DNA of 64,000 nucleotides from Ruminococcus sp. (GTDB lineage Bacteria > Bacillota > Clostridia > Oscillospirales > Ruminococcaceae), in assembly GCA_029060305.1 (NCBI GenBank), contig JAIDUG010000004.1, positions 16,557 through 80,556 of the forward strand, given 5' to 3'. The notes below the pieces were generated by a model. The model worked only from the letters and a program-made list of their open reading frames with translations, did no database searches and was not told the DNA's origin. Of the stretch, positions 56,239 to 63,895 are shown one piece after another (the stretch's first letter is position 1; every line of letters begins with the position of its first letter). Both the position numbers and the translations under genes were made by a program.

Positions 56239-57198
56239 TCAGAATGTTTCATAGTCACGTACAACCTCTTTTGCTTCCGACTCCATACCGAGTTTGTGAA
56301 GAAGTTCAGTAGCGGCATTGTAACCCATTTTCTTCTGTCTGTTATTCATAGCGGCAACTTCAAGTATTACTGCAAGATTACGACCTGGCTTTACAGGAAT
56401 AGTCAGTGACGGTATTTTAACACCAAGAAGTGATACATATTCCGTATCAACGCCCATTCTGTCGTAAAGCTTTTCCGAGTTCCACTGTTCAAGTTCAACA
56501 ACAAGGTCAAGTGTTTCCGTCATCTTAACCGCACCGATACCGAAAAGACGACGTGCATTTATAATGCCGATACCTCTGAGTTCGAGGAAATGACGGATAT
56601 TGTCAGGAGAGCTTCCCACAAGACTTATATTTGAAACCTTTCGTATTTCAACAGCATCGTCGGCAACAAGGCGGTGACCACGCTTTACAAGTTCAATAGC
56701 GGTTTCACTTTTACCGACACCGCTTTCACCTGTTATGAAAACACCCTCGCCATAAATTTCAATGAGTACGCCGTGACGTGTTATTCTCGGTGCAAGATTG
56801 AGGTTAAGGAAAGCGATAAGTCCTGACATGAAATTTGACGTACTTTCCTTACTTCTGAGTAAAGGCACTTCATATTCCTTTGCGAGTTCAAGCATTTCCG
56901 CAAAATATGGAAGTTCTCGTGTTATTATGAGGGCAGGAATCCTCTGTGCAAAAAGTACCTGTAATCTTTCACGTCTTGTTTTTTCGTCAATGGTAGAGAG
57001 GTACGCAAATTCCATTTTACCTATAATCTGTATTCTTTCGGGATTGAAGTATTCATAGAATCCCATTAACTGCAAACCAGGACGGTTTACATCATTTTCG
57101 TCAATCATTACTTCCTTTGCTTCTCTGTGAATGTAGATTGTTTCAAGTTTAAATTCGTCAATCACTTTCTGAAGCGAAACTTTGAATTTTTCAGCCAT
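56239..57198 (-). CDS. hprK: HPr kinase/phosphorylase
   Basis: Phosphorylates or dephosphorylates Ser46 of HPr, controlling carbon catabolite repression. The N-terminal domain precedes the P-loop GVFITGESGVGKSETAIELV near residue 152, followed by HRLVADDAVEIRK near 177 and the HprK signature LELRGIGIINARRLFGIGAVK split as LELRGIGIINAR near 205. It has 319 residues, full length. It heads a set with murB, rapZ and whiA that links carbon sensing to envelope and division functions. Confidence 0.97.
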   Translation of the reverse strand: MAEKFKVSLQKVIDEFKLETIYIHREAKEVMIDENDVNRPGLQLMGFYEYFNPERIQIIGKMEFAYLSTIDEKTRRERLQVLFAQRIPALIITRELPYFAEMLELAKEYEVPLLRSKESTSNFMSGLIAFLNLNLAPRITRHGVLIEIYGEGVFITGESGVGKSETAIELVKRGHRLVADDAVEIRKVSNISLVGSSPDNIRHFLELRGIGIINARRLFGIGAVKMTETLDLVVELEQWNSEKLYDRMGVDTEYVSLLGVKIPSLTIPVKPGRNLAVILEVAAMNNRQKKMGYNAATELLHKLGMESEAKEVVRDYETF

Positions 57199-57243
57199 TT
57201 TAAAAACTCCGTTTCTCCGGAAAAAACTTCCGGTAAATATTTG

Positions 57244-58422
57244 TTATCCCAGTATAAAAGATATATAACCCAGTTTTGCAATATCGTCCTTAGCCCTCAG
57301 CAATTCGGCAGTATTATAGGCAGTACCCGATATACACACCACTATATTGAAATCCGAAAGTTTTTCCTTTGTGAGTTCAAGCATTTTTGTAATATTTTCC
57401 GTCGGTGTACTGATAAACTCATACACTGTACTTCCTGTATCAACACCCTTGCTTATTTCGTCAAGGTCTATGTCAAGCACTATCGTATCGGATTTCAGGA
57501 AAAAAGGGTCAAGGATTTCCGTTCTGTTGCTGAGTAAGTCAGAAGCACTGACCTCAATGAACATATCAGAATCGTTTGCAGTTACCGCATTGTAAAGGAT
57601 ATTTTCCGTATCAGTAAGAGCAGTATATCTTTCAGGACTTTCAAGTCTGCTGTCATTCAGTAAAGTCAGGTCTCTGTCGCTGAAAACCGGAAATTTAATG
57701 TCGGAACATATTACTTTTTTGAAACCTGCTCCGGAAATTTCGTCAACAATAAATTCAAGGTATTTCACATAGTTTTCTGAAAAAGGTGAACCCCACGTTT
57801 TTGAATTGGCATCGCTCCATACTGCAACCGTTTCCGGATTGAGATAACTGTACTGAGGATAGATTTCCGGAATAGTATTGTCAGCAAAAGTGCTTATATA
57901 CGCTACTGGAGTATAACCCTCTTTTCTGATAGTACGTGTGATTTCGCTGAGTTTCAGGTCTGAATCAGATATTTCCGGCAAATCCTCATAACCCGTAGAA
58001 TAGGTCAGCCGTCCGTCAGGAAGTTTCAGCGGAACTTCTATATATTCTATGTCCTGTTCCTGCGGTATTCTTCCGATAGCAGTCTTTATTGCCTCAGTGT
58101 TCATTATTTCATATTCGTTCAGGCGTACACTTCTGTATGCCTGCACTTCACTTTCCTTTACTTCCGGAATTGTACTCTCCTGATTTTCGGCAGTAGTCTG
58201 AGGGGCTGTTTCTTCCTGAGAAGTAGTTTCGGGGACATCTTCGTCGCCTTGTTTTCTTGAATAGTTAATCATAGGACCTGCAACGCTGTACCCTAAAAAA
58301 CCTATACCGCCTATCAGTAATATTGTCAGCAGAGCGGAAAAGAACTTTCCTGCCGGACTTTTTCCGTAATAATTTTTTTCTTTTGTCTTGTAAATTTTCC
58401 TTCCTTTGTTCTTGATTTTCAT
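57244..58422 (-). CDS. Exported or membrane-anchored DUF4015-like glycoside hydrolase fold protein
   Basis: A 392-residue protein with a basic N-terminus, one membrane helix (residues about 29-52), a Glu/Thr/Ser-rich stalk (ETTSQEETAPQTTAENQEST) and a C-terminal domain of about 290 residues. That domain reads like a divergent TIM barrel of the DUF4015 / GH13-like putative glycosyl hydrolase group: GYTPVAYISTFADNTIPEIY, VAVWSDANSKTWGSPFSENY, and GFKKVICSDIKFPV, where relatives have a FDYVRFP-type motif. Whether the acidic catalytic residues are intact cannot be judged by eye. It lies between rpe and hprK, 46 nt upstream of hprK. Confidence 0.78.
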   Translation of the reverse strand: MKIKNKGRKIYKTKEKNYYGKSPAGKFFSALLTILLIGGIGFLGYSVAGPMINYSRKQGDEDVPETTSQEETAPQTTAENQESTIPEVKESEVQAYRSVRLNEYEIMNTEAIKTAIGRIPQEQDIEYIEVPLKLPDGRLTYSTGYEDLPEISDSDLKLSEITRTIRKEGYTPVAYISTFADNTIPEIYPQYSYLNPETVAVWSDANSKTWGSPFSENYVKYLEFIVDEISGAGFKKVICSDIKFPVFSDRDLTLLNDSRLESPERYTALTDTENILYNAVTANDSDMFIEVSASDLLSNRTEILDPFFLKSDTIVLDIDLDEISKGVDTGSTVYEFISTPTENITKMLELTKEKLSDFNIVVCISGTAYNTAELLRAKDDIAKLGYISFILG

Positions 58423-58474
58423 TAAAATCTTCCTTTGTAAAAATATTTATCTGTAAAAGTGTATAAATCAGAGA

Positions 58475-59137
58475 TTATATTTCTGCCCTGAGTATGTCAG
58501 CAGATTTACGCATATCGTCCGCTCTGAAAAGGTAACTACCGGAAACAAGAACATCTGCACCGGCATTTTTTACTATGGGAGCGGTTTTATCGTCAATACC
58601 GCCGTCAACCTGAATCCACAGATGTCTCGGATTACGTCTGTTTTTATCGGCGTATTCACGTATTTTTCTTATCTTGTCTGACATATCCATGAATTTCTGT
58701 CCGCCGAATCCTGGTTCAACAGTCATAACAAGAATCATATCCGCATCATTGATATACGGAAATACAGCTTCTGCCGGAGTATCGGGCTTTATTGCAATTC
58801 CTATACTTGCATCTGTCTGACGGATTGCCTCTATAGTTTCAGCAGTATCGCTTATGCTTTCAAGGTGAAATGTTATGTAGTCAGCACCCGCAAGAAAAAA
58901 TTTCTTTATATATTTCAGGGGGTCAGTAATCATGAGATGTACGTCAAGGAGCATATCGGGAGAAAGTCTGTTTATACTTTCAAGGACAGGTATACCATAG
59001 CTTATATTAGGTACAAAAATGCCGTCCATGACATCAAAGTGTATCATGTCAATATTATTTTTTTCAAGTTTTCTGATTTCTGATTCAAGATTCAGTAAAT
59101 CCGCACTCAGAATAGATGCCGAAACAAGATTACTCAA
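58475..59137 (-). CDS. rpe: Ribulose-phosphate 3-epimerase
   Basis: Interconverts ribulose 5-phosphate and xylulose 5-phosphate in the pentose phosphate pathway. The TIM barrel shows SASILSADLLNLESEI, MIHFDVMDGIFVPNISYG with the metal-binding His and catalytic Asp, LDVHLMITDPLKYI, VMTVEPGFGGQKFM and WIQVDGGIDDKTA, then GADVLVSGSYLF. At 220 residues it is standard. It starts at TTG with GAAGGA about 11 nt upstream. It heads the leftward cluster and has its own promoter. Confidence 0.96.
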   Translation of the reverse strand: MSNLVSASILSADLLNLESEIRKLEKNNIDMIHFDVMDGIFVPNISYGIPVLESINRLSPDMLLDVHLMITDPLKYIKKFFLAGADYITFHLESISDTAETIEAIRQTDASIGIAIKPDTPAEAVFPYINDADMILVMTVEPGFGGQKFMDMSDKIRKIREYADKNRRNPRHLWIQVDGGIDDKTAPIVKNAGADVLVSGSYLFRADDMRKSADILRAEI

Positions 59138-59173
59138 AATTCTATCATTCCTTCTGTATTAGTCTATATATCA

Positions 59174-59202
59174 ATTATATAATATTTATTGCGTGCCGTC
59201 AA
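59174..59202 (-). promoter_or_regulatory. Promoter of rpe
   Basis: Reverse strand TTGACG (59197-59202), 17-nt spacer, TATAAT (59174-59179). Confidence 0.8.
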
Positions 59203-59263
59203 TATACCTGTATTGTTTTTTTTGAAAAATTTCTTTTTTCTGAAAAAAATTTCCGAAAACCCC

Positions 59264-59292
59264 TTTACAAATCGTAAAAGATGTGTTATAAT
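59264..59292 (+). promoter_or_regulatory. Promoter of rpsO
   Basis: TTTACA (59264-59269), 17-nt spacer, TATAAT (59287-59292). Predicted start near 59299, giving an 80-nt leader. Confidence 0.78.
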
Positions 59293-59309
59293 AATTTCAC
59301 CGTGTTCTC

Positions 59310-59344
59310 AGGTGAGGGCTTGTCCTCGCTTTCACCCTCGCCTT
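59310..59344 (+). promoter_or_regulatory. Hairpin in the rpsO leader, candidate S15 autoregulatory site
   Basis: AGG-GAGGG (59310-59318) pairs with CCCTC-CCT (59335-59344) around a 16-nt loop. S15 often represses its own mRNA through leader structures; this hairpin is in the right place, but its resemblance to a known S15 site is not established. Confidence 0.45.
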
Positions 59345-59378
59345 AGACAGCGGAATATATTTATAAGAGGTGCTTTCA

Positions 59379-59645
59379 ATGTTACTGAAAGAAGAAAAAA
59401 CAGCCGTTATTGAGGCTAACAGAACTCACGCAACTGATACCGGTTCACCCGAAGTACAGATTGCTATTCTCACAAAGAGAATCAACGACCTTACAAATCA
59501 TCTCAAGGAACACAAGAACGACCACCACTCCAGACGTGGACTTCTCAAAATGGTAGGTCACAGACGTAATCTTCTCGCTTATCTCAAGAAAAAAGACATC
59601 AACAGATACCGTGCAGTAATCGAAAAGCTCGGTCTCCGTAAGTAA
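59379..59645 (+). CDS. rpsO: Ribosomal protein S15
   Basis: Primary 16S rRNA binder of the 30S platform. The 88-residue sequence contains [39 protein letters not shown] and [19 protein letters not shown], all diagnostic. The longest frame starts at a GTG three codons earlier, which overlaps the Shine-Dalgarno AAGAGGTG; the ATG at 59379 is 6 nt after it and gives the standard length. It precedes pnp, as in most bacteria. Confidence 0.98.
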   Translation: MLLKEEKTAVIEANRTHATDTGSPEVQIAILTKRINDLTNHLKEHKNDHHSRRGLLKMVGHRRNLLAYLKKKDINRYRAVIEKLGLRK

Positions 59646-59654
59646 TTCATTTTC

Positions 59655-59689
59655 AAAGGGCAGTCGGGGTATTTTCCCCCTCTGCCTTT
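59655..59689 (+). terminator. Hairpin between rpsO and pnp
   Basis: AAAGGGCAG pairs with CTGCCTTT, and GGGG with CCCC inside. The stem is strong, but only a short broken T-run follows, so it may be a leaky terminator or a processing site. Confidence 0.6.
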
Positions 59690-59734
59690 ACGTCTTTACA
59701 CTCATTTTACTGCATATACACATTATACACAAAA

Positions 59735-59800
59735 CGGCTTTTAGCATTAAACTGTGATACTCCGGAAATCTCCCTGTATCAGAGTTTTTTGCTAAAGCCG
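59735..59800 (+). promoter_or_regulatory. Long hairpin in the pnp leader
   Basis: CGGCTTT...AGCA pairs with TGCTAAAGCCG, and further in TGATAC pairs with GTATCA, leaving a central loop near TCCGGAAATC. It lies 30 nt before pnp. In E. coli a pnp leader hairpin cut by RNase III mediates PNPase autocontrol; an analogous role is inferred from position only. Confidence 0.55.
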
Positions 59801-59831
59801 GAAAAATACTTTTTAATGGAGGCATTTTTTT

Positions 59832-61946
59832 ATGTTTGAAAATTACAGAAAATTTGAAACCACTTACGCCGGAAGACCGCTTGTCGTTGAAACCGGCAAA
59901 ACCTGTGGTCTTTCAAACGGTTCATGCTGGGTAAGATACGGCGAAACTGTTGTTATGGCTAACGTTACAGCAAGTGCAAAGCCTCGTGAGGGAATAGACT
60001 TTTTCCCGCTTTCCGTCGATTACGAAGAGAGACTTTATTCAGTAGGTAAAATCCCCGGTTCTTTCACAAAGAGAGAGGGCAAACCCTCAGAAAAGGCTAT
60101 CCTTACTTCAAGATGTGTAGACAGACCTATCAGACCGCTTTTCCCGAAAGATATGCGAAATGACGTTTCAGTTGTAATGACAGTCCTTGCCGTTGAACCC
60201 GACAATTCCCCCGAAATCGCAGGAATGATTGCTACTTCAATCGCTATCTCAATTTCAGATATTCCATGGAATGGTCCGATAGCAGGAATAAATGTAGGTC
60301 TTGTTGACGGTGAAATCGTCCTCAATCCTACCCTTGAACAGCGTGCAAAAACTCACCTTACACTCACCGTTGCAGGTACTGCTGAAAAAATCGTAATGAT
60401 TGAAGCAGGTGCTGACGAAGTGCCGGAAGATACTATGCTTGACGCTATTATGACAGGTCACGAGGAAATCAAGAAAATGGTTTCTTTCATAAACGAAATC
60501 AGAAACGAAATCGGTAAGCCGAAATTTACTTTTGAATCTCAGGAAGTTGACCACGATATGTTTGATGCTATCGAGGGATTTGCTTCTGAACGTGTAAAGT
60601 TTGCACTCGATACTGACGACAAAACTGTCCGTGACGAAAGACTTGCACCAATTGTTGACGATATTCACGCTAAATTCGACGAAATCTATCCGGAACAGAT
60701 TCCGATGATTGACGAATGTATTTATAAACTTCAGAAAAAAATCGTCCGTGAATGGCTTTACAACGGTAAACGTGTTGACGGCAGAGGTATTGACGAAATC
60801 CGTCCGCTTGATGCCGAAGTAGGTCTGTTGCCGAGAGTTCACGGCTCAGGACTTTTCACAAGAGGTCAGACACAAGTGCTTACTGTTGCAACTTTAGGAC
60901 CTGTAAGCGATTCTCAGAAAATTGACGGTCTCGACGAAGAAGAATCAAAGAGATATATGCACCAGTATAACTTCCCGTCATACTCAGTCGGCGAGACAAA
61001 ACCAAGCAGAGGACCTGGCAGACGTGAAATCGGTCACGGTGCATTGGCTGAACGTGCCTTAGCTCCTGTAATTCCGTCCGTTGAGGATTTCCCCTATGCT
61101 TTCAGACTTGTTTCAGAAGTTCTTTCCTCAAACGGTTCTACTTCTCAGGGTTCTATCTGCGGTTCAACCCTCGCACTTATGGACGCAGGCGTGCCGATTA
61201 AAGCCCCTGTTGCCGGTATTTCGTGTGGTCTTATAACACTCCCCGACAGCGACGACTTTATGACAATGGTTGACATTCAGGGTCTTGAGGACTTCTTCGG
61301 CGATATGGACTTCAAAGTCGGCGGTACTCATAAAGGCATTACTGCAATTCAGGTTGATATTAAAGTTGACGGTCTCACACCTGCTATCATCAAAGAGGCT
61401 TTTGAAAAGACAAGAAAAGCACGTATTTATATTCTTGACGAAATTATGCTGAAAGCTATTCCCGAACCTCGCAAGACTGTAAACAAGTACGCTCCGAAAA
61501 TGCTCCAGACTAAAATTCCTGTTGACAAAATCCGTGAAGTTATCGGACAGGGCGGTAAGGTTATTCAGAAGATTTCAGCAGACTGTGAAGTCAAAATCGA
61601 CATCAGTGATGACGGAAACGTATTTATCAGCGGTCTCGACGGTGACAAGACCAACAAGGCTTTACAGATTATACACACTATCGCTAATGACCCCGAAGTA
61701 GGTGCAATATACAAGGGCAAAGTCGTAAGAATCATGGATTTCGGTGCATTCGTTGAAATCGCTCCCGGAAAAGACGGTCTCGTGCATATCTCAAAACTTG
61801 ACAAGCATAGAGTTGAAAGAGTTGAGGACGTTGTTTCTGTAGGTGATGAAATCGTTGTAAAGGTTCTTGAAATCGACAGACAGGGCAGAATAAACCTCTC
61901 ACGCAAGGACGCACTTGCTGAAATCGAATCAAAGAAAAACAGATAA
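59832..61946 (+). CDS. pnp: Polyribonucleotide nucleotidyltransferase
   Basis: Phosphorolytic 3'-to-5' exoribonuclease (PNPase), a trimer. Two RNase PH domains: the first with FFPLSVDYEERLYSVGKIPGSF and DRPIRPLFPKDMRND; the second with RVHGSGLFTRGQTQVLTVATLG split as RVHGSGLFTRGQTQVL near residue 334, GPGRREIGHGALAERAL near 395, and the catalytic GGTHKGITAIQVDIKVDG (Asp) near 500. The KH domain (DKIREVIGQGGKVIQKI near 562) and S1 domain (YKGKVVRIMDFGAFVEIAP near 623) complete it. It has 704 residues, full length, with GGAGG 9 nt before the ATG. Confidence 0.98.
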   Translation: MFENYRKFETTYAGRPLVVETGKTCGLSNGSCWVRYGETVVMANVTASAKPREGIDFFPLSVDYEERLYSVGKIPGSFTKREGKPSEKAILTSRCVDRPIRPLFPKDMRNDVSVVMTVLAVEPDNSPEIAGMIATSIAISISDIPWNGPIAGINVGLVDGEIVLNPTLEQRAKTHLTLTVAGTAEKIVMIEAGADEVPEDTMLDAIMTGHEEIKKMVSFINEIRNEIGKPKFTFESQEVDHDMFDAIEGFASERVKFALDTDDKTVRDERLAPIVDDIHAKFDEIYPEQIPMIDECIYKLQKKIVREWLYNGKRVDGRGIDEIRPLDAEVGLLPRVHGSGLFTRGQTQVLTVATLGPVSDSQKIDGLDEEESKRYMHQYNFPSYSVGETKPSRGPGRREIGHGALAERALAPVIPSVEDFPYAFRLVSEVLSSNGSTSQGSICGSTLALMDAGVPIKAPVAGISCGLITLPDSDDFMTMVDIQGLEDFFGDMDFKVGGTHKGITAIQVDIKVDGLTPAIIKEAFEKTRKARIYILDEIMLKAIPEPRKTVNKYAPKMLQTKIPVDKIREVIGQGGKVIQKISADCEVKIDISDDGNVFISGLDGDKTNKALQIIHTIANDPEVGAIYKGKVVRIMDFGAFVEIAPGKDGLVHISKLDKHRVERVEDVVSVGDEIVVKVLEIDRQGRINLSRKDALAEIESKKNR

Positions 61947-61951
61947 TATAT

Positions 61952-61986
61952 AAAAAAAGTCACTCCGAAAAGAGTGACTTTTTTTA
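61952..61986 (+). terminator. Intrinsic terminator after pnp
   Basis: AAAAGTCACTC pairs with GAGTGACTTTT around CGAAAA, followed by a long T-run. Confidence 0.88.
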
Positions 61987-61999
61987 AAGGAGTTGCTTT

Positions 62000-62239
62000 A
62001 TGGCTGAAAAAATATTTTTGATTATATTCTTTCTGTTCATGATATTGATTAGTTTTGTTTATATGATTAACCTGCTGAAAAATTCTGAATACCGTATTTC
62101 AAGGAAAGAACTTTTTTATTTTATTTTTATTGTAATTTTACACGCAAAATACAAAAAACGGATAAAACCGAACAAAGCCGGTAAAAAGCGTGAAAATCCC
62201 GAAAAACTGCGGTATATAGCCGAATATTCGGTGGGATAA
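62000..62239 (+). CDS. Small membrane protein, unknown function
   Basis: A 79-residue protein I do not recognise. One or two hydrophobic helices (residues about 5-26 and 38-50) precede a strongly basic tail (KYKKRIKPNKAGKKRENPEK), as in small membrane-tethered proteins with a cytoplasmic basic end. AAAGGAG lies 7 nt before the ATG. It sits after the pnp terminator and before the AT-rich region; it may belong to the accessory region. Confidence 0.6.
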   Translation: MAEKIFLIIFFLFMILISFVYMINLLKNSEYRISRKELFYFIFIVILHAKYKKRIKPNKAGKKRENPEKLRYIAEYSVG

Positions 62240-62279
62240 AGTGGGGAATCTTGAATTAAAAAAATTTAACTTGTAAAAA

Positions 62280-62324
62280 TAAAAACCTCGTTTTTGGAGT
62301 AAAAATCCAATTTCGAGGTTTTTT
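62280..62324. terminator. Strong intrinsic terminator in the AT-rich region
   Basis: AACCTCG pairs with CGAGGTT, and the inner TTGGA with TCCAA, separated by symmetric TTT spacers. An A-run precedes and eight T follow, so it could act in either direction. Confidence 0.8.
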
Positions 62325-62332
62325 TAATTTTC

Positions 62333-62431
62333 ATTTAAAAATCGTTTAAAAAGCATTTAAAAATTTAAAGATAGTGTTTAAATGCCGAAAAATAGCGTTT
62401 AAATCGGTTTTAAAAAATTTTAGGAATTTAA
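62333..62431. repeat. Array of eight TTTAAA elements in helical phase
   Basis: TTTAAA starts at 62333, 62344, 62355, 62363, 62376, 62397, 62408 and 62426. Offsets from the first (0, 11, 22, 30, 43, 64, 75, 93) lie close to multiples of one helical turn. Several carry CG, GC or GTG just before TTTAAA. Iteron-like binding sites or curved DNA are both possible. Confidence 0.5.
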
Positions 62432-62477
62432 ATTTTTTTCAAAAAATCATTTTTCAAATAAAAAATTAGCTATTGAA

Positions 62478-62519
62478 CCTTTGAACTTAATTCAACTTGC
62501 TATTGAACCAGTTCAAAGG
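62478..62519. repeat. 10-bp inverted repeat with internal direct repeat
   Basis: CCTTTGAACT (62478-62487) and AGTTCAAAGG (62510-62519) are perfect complements, and GCTATTGAACC occurs twice (62469 and 62499). On the reverse strand the hairpin follows the XRE regulator gene and leads to a T-rich stretch, so it may be that gene's terminator. Confidence 0.55.
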
Positions 62520-62557
62520 CTATTTTTATACAAATTGTAATAAAACTATTTTTACTT

Positions 62558-63001
62558 TTATGTACGAGATTCTCTATATTTTTCTTCAAATTCGTAAACC
62601 ATATTTAACAGTTTAACACGTTCTCTTTTTGGCAAACTTTTGAAAATCTTTAAAAGTTCCTCTTCGTTTTCAGTAAGTATACATTCTGTCACAACATCAA
62701 TATTAGATTCGGATTTTTCTGCACTGTCTAATGTTACTGTTCCGTTGGAATAACTTCCGACAGCTCCTACGGTAGAATTTGAGATATTAGTATTATTAGA
62801 ATGTTCTGTACCAGTAAGTAAATATTCTGGACTGACACTTAAAAATTCACAAATGGGAATTATATATTTTGAAGGGGGGTCAGTATTTCTTGTTTTCCAA
62901 TTAGTCACGGTACTTGAATTAACTTTAATTGCGTTACATAAATCTGTTTGTTTGAGTTTTTTTTCCTCTAATATTGATAAAAGATTGTTTATTATAGACA
63001 A
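62558..63001 (-). CDS. XRE-family repressor-like regulator, prophage type
   Basis: A 147-residue DNA-binding protein. The N-terminal helix-turn-helix (residues about 6-62) reads LKQTDLCNAIKVNSSTVTNW then SKYIIPICEFLSVSPEYLL, the standard XRE/Cro-CI pattern. A Ser/Asn/Gly-rich linker (NISNSTVGAVGSYSNGT) leads to an acidic C-terminal helix region (ENEEELLKIFKSLPKRERVKLL), probably for oligomerisation. No LexA-type autoprotease residues are seen. The start codon appears to be TTG with AAAGG upstream. It faces away from the XRE gene at 63176, with a nested palindrome between them, the usual arrangement of a phage-like genetic switch. Confidence 0.88.
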   Translation of the reverse strand: MSIINNLLSILEEKKLKQTDLCNAIKVNSSTVTNWKTRNTDPPSKYIIPICEFLSVSPEYLLTGTEHSNNTNISNSTVGAVGSYSNGTVTLDSAEKSESNIDVVTECILTENEEELLKIFKSLPKRERVKLLNMVYEFEEKYRESRT

Positions 63002-63035
63002 TTAAAACACTACCTTTCTGTATAAAAAGTCGAAT

Positions 63036-63080
63036 TTCACGTTTGAGGCAAATATCACTTGATATTTACACAAATGTGAA
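63036..63080. promoter_or_regulatory. Nested palindromic operator between the two XRE genes
   Basis: The inner palindrome AAATATCA-CT-TGATATTT (63050-63067) is perfect over 8+8 bp. The outer arms TTCACGTTTG (63036-63045) and CAAATGTGAA (63071-63080) are complementary at 9 of 10 positions and share the same centre. It overlaps the -35 box and spacer of the rightward promoter. Confidence 0.75.
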
Positions 63081-63087
63081 TTATAAT
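63059..63087 (+). promoter_or_regulatory. Promoter of the rightward XRE operon
   Basis: TTGATA (63059-63064), 17-nt spacer, TATAAT (63082-63087), overlapped by the palindromic operator, so a bound repressor would occlude it. Confidence 0.72.
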
Positions 63088-63175
63088 ATAAATATACCAA
63101 TATTACACGGCATAAAAAGCCTTAGTATAATTTTACCACAAACGACTTGAAAAGTAAATAGAAAGGACTGATTTT

Positions 63176-63433
63176 ATGACATTTGGACAGAAAGTAAAAC
63201 TTCGCCGTGAAGAACTGGGACTTGCTCAGACGGAGCTTGCATCAAAGGCACATATTTCACAGCCTTATCTTTCACAGCTTGAAAATAACGTATTCAACCC
63301 GACAGCTCCTATGATTATAAGGCTTGCAGTAGCACTTGAAGTAAGCATTGACTACCTGCTCCTTGATGACAAAAACAGAGCAAAAAATAAGTTTCTGACA
63401 GAACTTGAAAGGAGGCGAAATTATGGAGAATAA
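63176..63433 (+). CDS. Small XRE-family transcriptional regulator
   Basis: An 85-residue protein that is almost entirely a helix-turn-helix: FGQKVKLRREELGLAQTELA, SKAHISQPYLSQLENNVFNP, MIIRLAVALEVSIDYLLLDD (each part shown). The order and spacing fit Cro/CI-type regulators that dimerise through the same domain. AGAAAGGA is about 9 nt before the ATG. First gene of the rightward module; its end overlaps the start of the next small gene by 11 nt. Confidence 0.9.
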   Translation: MTFGQKVKLRREELGLAQTELASKAHISQPYLSQLENNVFNPTAPMIIRLAVALEVSIDYLLLDDKNRAKNKFLTELERRRNYGE

Positions 63434-63629
63434 GAAAAAATTCGTTGACCAACTCGGTTTAATACTGATGATGTATTCAAGAGAATCGGTTAGAGAATTG
63501 AAGTATATCAAAAAGGACACAACAGAACTTGTGGAAATCACTTATACAGGCGGACACAAAAGATTCATTGATATTACTGGTGATTCCTGTATAGCGATAA
63601 TGAAAGACATTTATCGTGCATTATCCTGA
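63423..63629 (+). CDS. Unrecognised 68-residue protein of the phage-like module
   Basis: A small soluble protein (MENKKKFVDQLGLILMMYSR ... ELVEITYTGGHKRFIDITGD). It resembles small phage or conjugative-element proteins with a helix followed by two or three strands, but I assign no function. AAAGGAGG, inside the end of the XRE gene, is 7-8 nt before the ATG at 63423, so translation is coupled. Confidence 0.7.
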   Translation: MENKKKFVDQLGLILMMYSRESVRELKYIKKDTTELVEITYTGGHKRFIDITGDSCIAIMKDIYRALS

Positions 63630-63639
63630 CAGAACGTTT

Positions 63640-63719
63640 CTGAACCGTTGTACGTTAACAGCGGTATCCCACCGGTCGAAAGGCTGAAAGAAACTCGAAA
63701 ATTGAAAAGAGGTGAAAAA
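63640..63719 (+). ncRNA. Repeated structured leader, copy A
   Basis: Hairpin 1 is ACCGTTG / CAGCGGT (63644-63650 with 63659-63665), then TATCCCAC, then hairpin 2, CGGTC / GGCTG closing a GAAA tetraloop, then a purine-rich stretch ending in the ribosome binding site GAGGTGAAA. Copy B at 63896-63978 has the same layout with compensatory changes. Confidence 0.6.
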
Positions 63720-63878
63720 ATGGAAAAAGTGAATTATTCAAAACCGGAAGTGATGTGTGATTGTGCTAATTGTCCACAAACAAATACTTGCAAGTACCGT
63801 CACAAGTTTCAGCGTTTGCCACGTAAAAGTGGCGGACTTGGACTGTGTCCGAATCTTCCCGAAAACAAGAAGAAATAA
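63720..63878 (+). CDS. Cysteine-rich 52-residue protein, possible metal-binding
   Basis: Not recognised. Five cysteines in a short N-terminal block plus one later (VMCDCANCPQTNTCKYRHKF, GLGLCPNLP) suggest a zinc or iron-sulfur binding knuckle. The rest is basic (RLPRKSGG, ENKKK). The ATG at 63720 follows AAGAGGTGAAA at optimal spacing; the longer upstream frame would run through the structured leader and is rejected. Confidence 0.65.
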   Translation: MEKVNYSKPEVMCDCANCPQTNTCKYRHKFQRLPRKSGGLGLCPNLPENKKK

Positions 63879-63895
63879 AGTTGAAGTATAAGGCT

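Larger units (their letters stand above)
62240..62557. other. Gene-free, very AT-rich region
   Basis: About 318 nt without a credible gene. It holds a perfect terminator-like hairpin (62280-62324), a tract of eight TTTAAA elements (62333-62431) and a 10-bp inverted repeat (62478-62519). Base composition is clearly more AT-rich than the rest of the window, which supports a boundary with accessory DNA. Confidence 0.6.

Noticed and set aside
60255..60842. 195-codon reverse frame opposite pnp
   Set aside because: Shadow of the PNPase gene with no promoter or Shine-Dalgarno and a low-information Phe/Asn/Ser composition.
62333..62431. CRISPR array
   Set aside because: The TTTAAA units are six bases with irregular short spacers of 2-15 nt; no repeat of 24-40 nt with unique spacers exists anywhere in the window.
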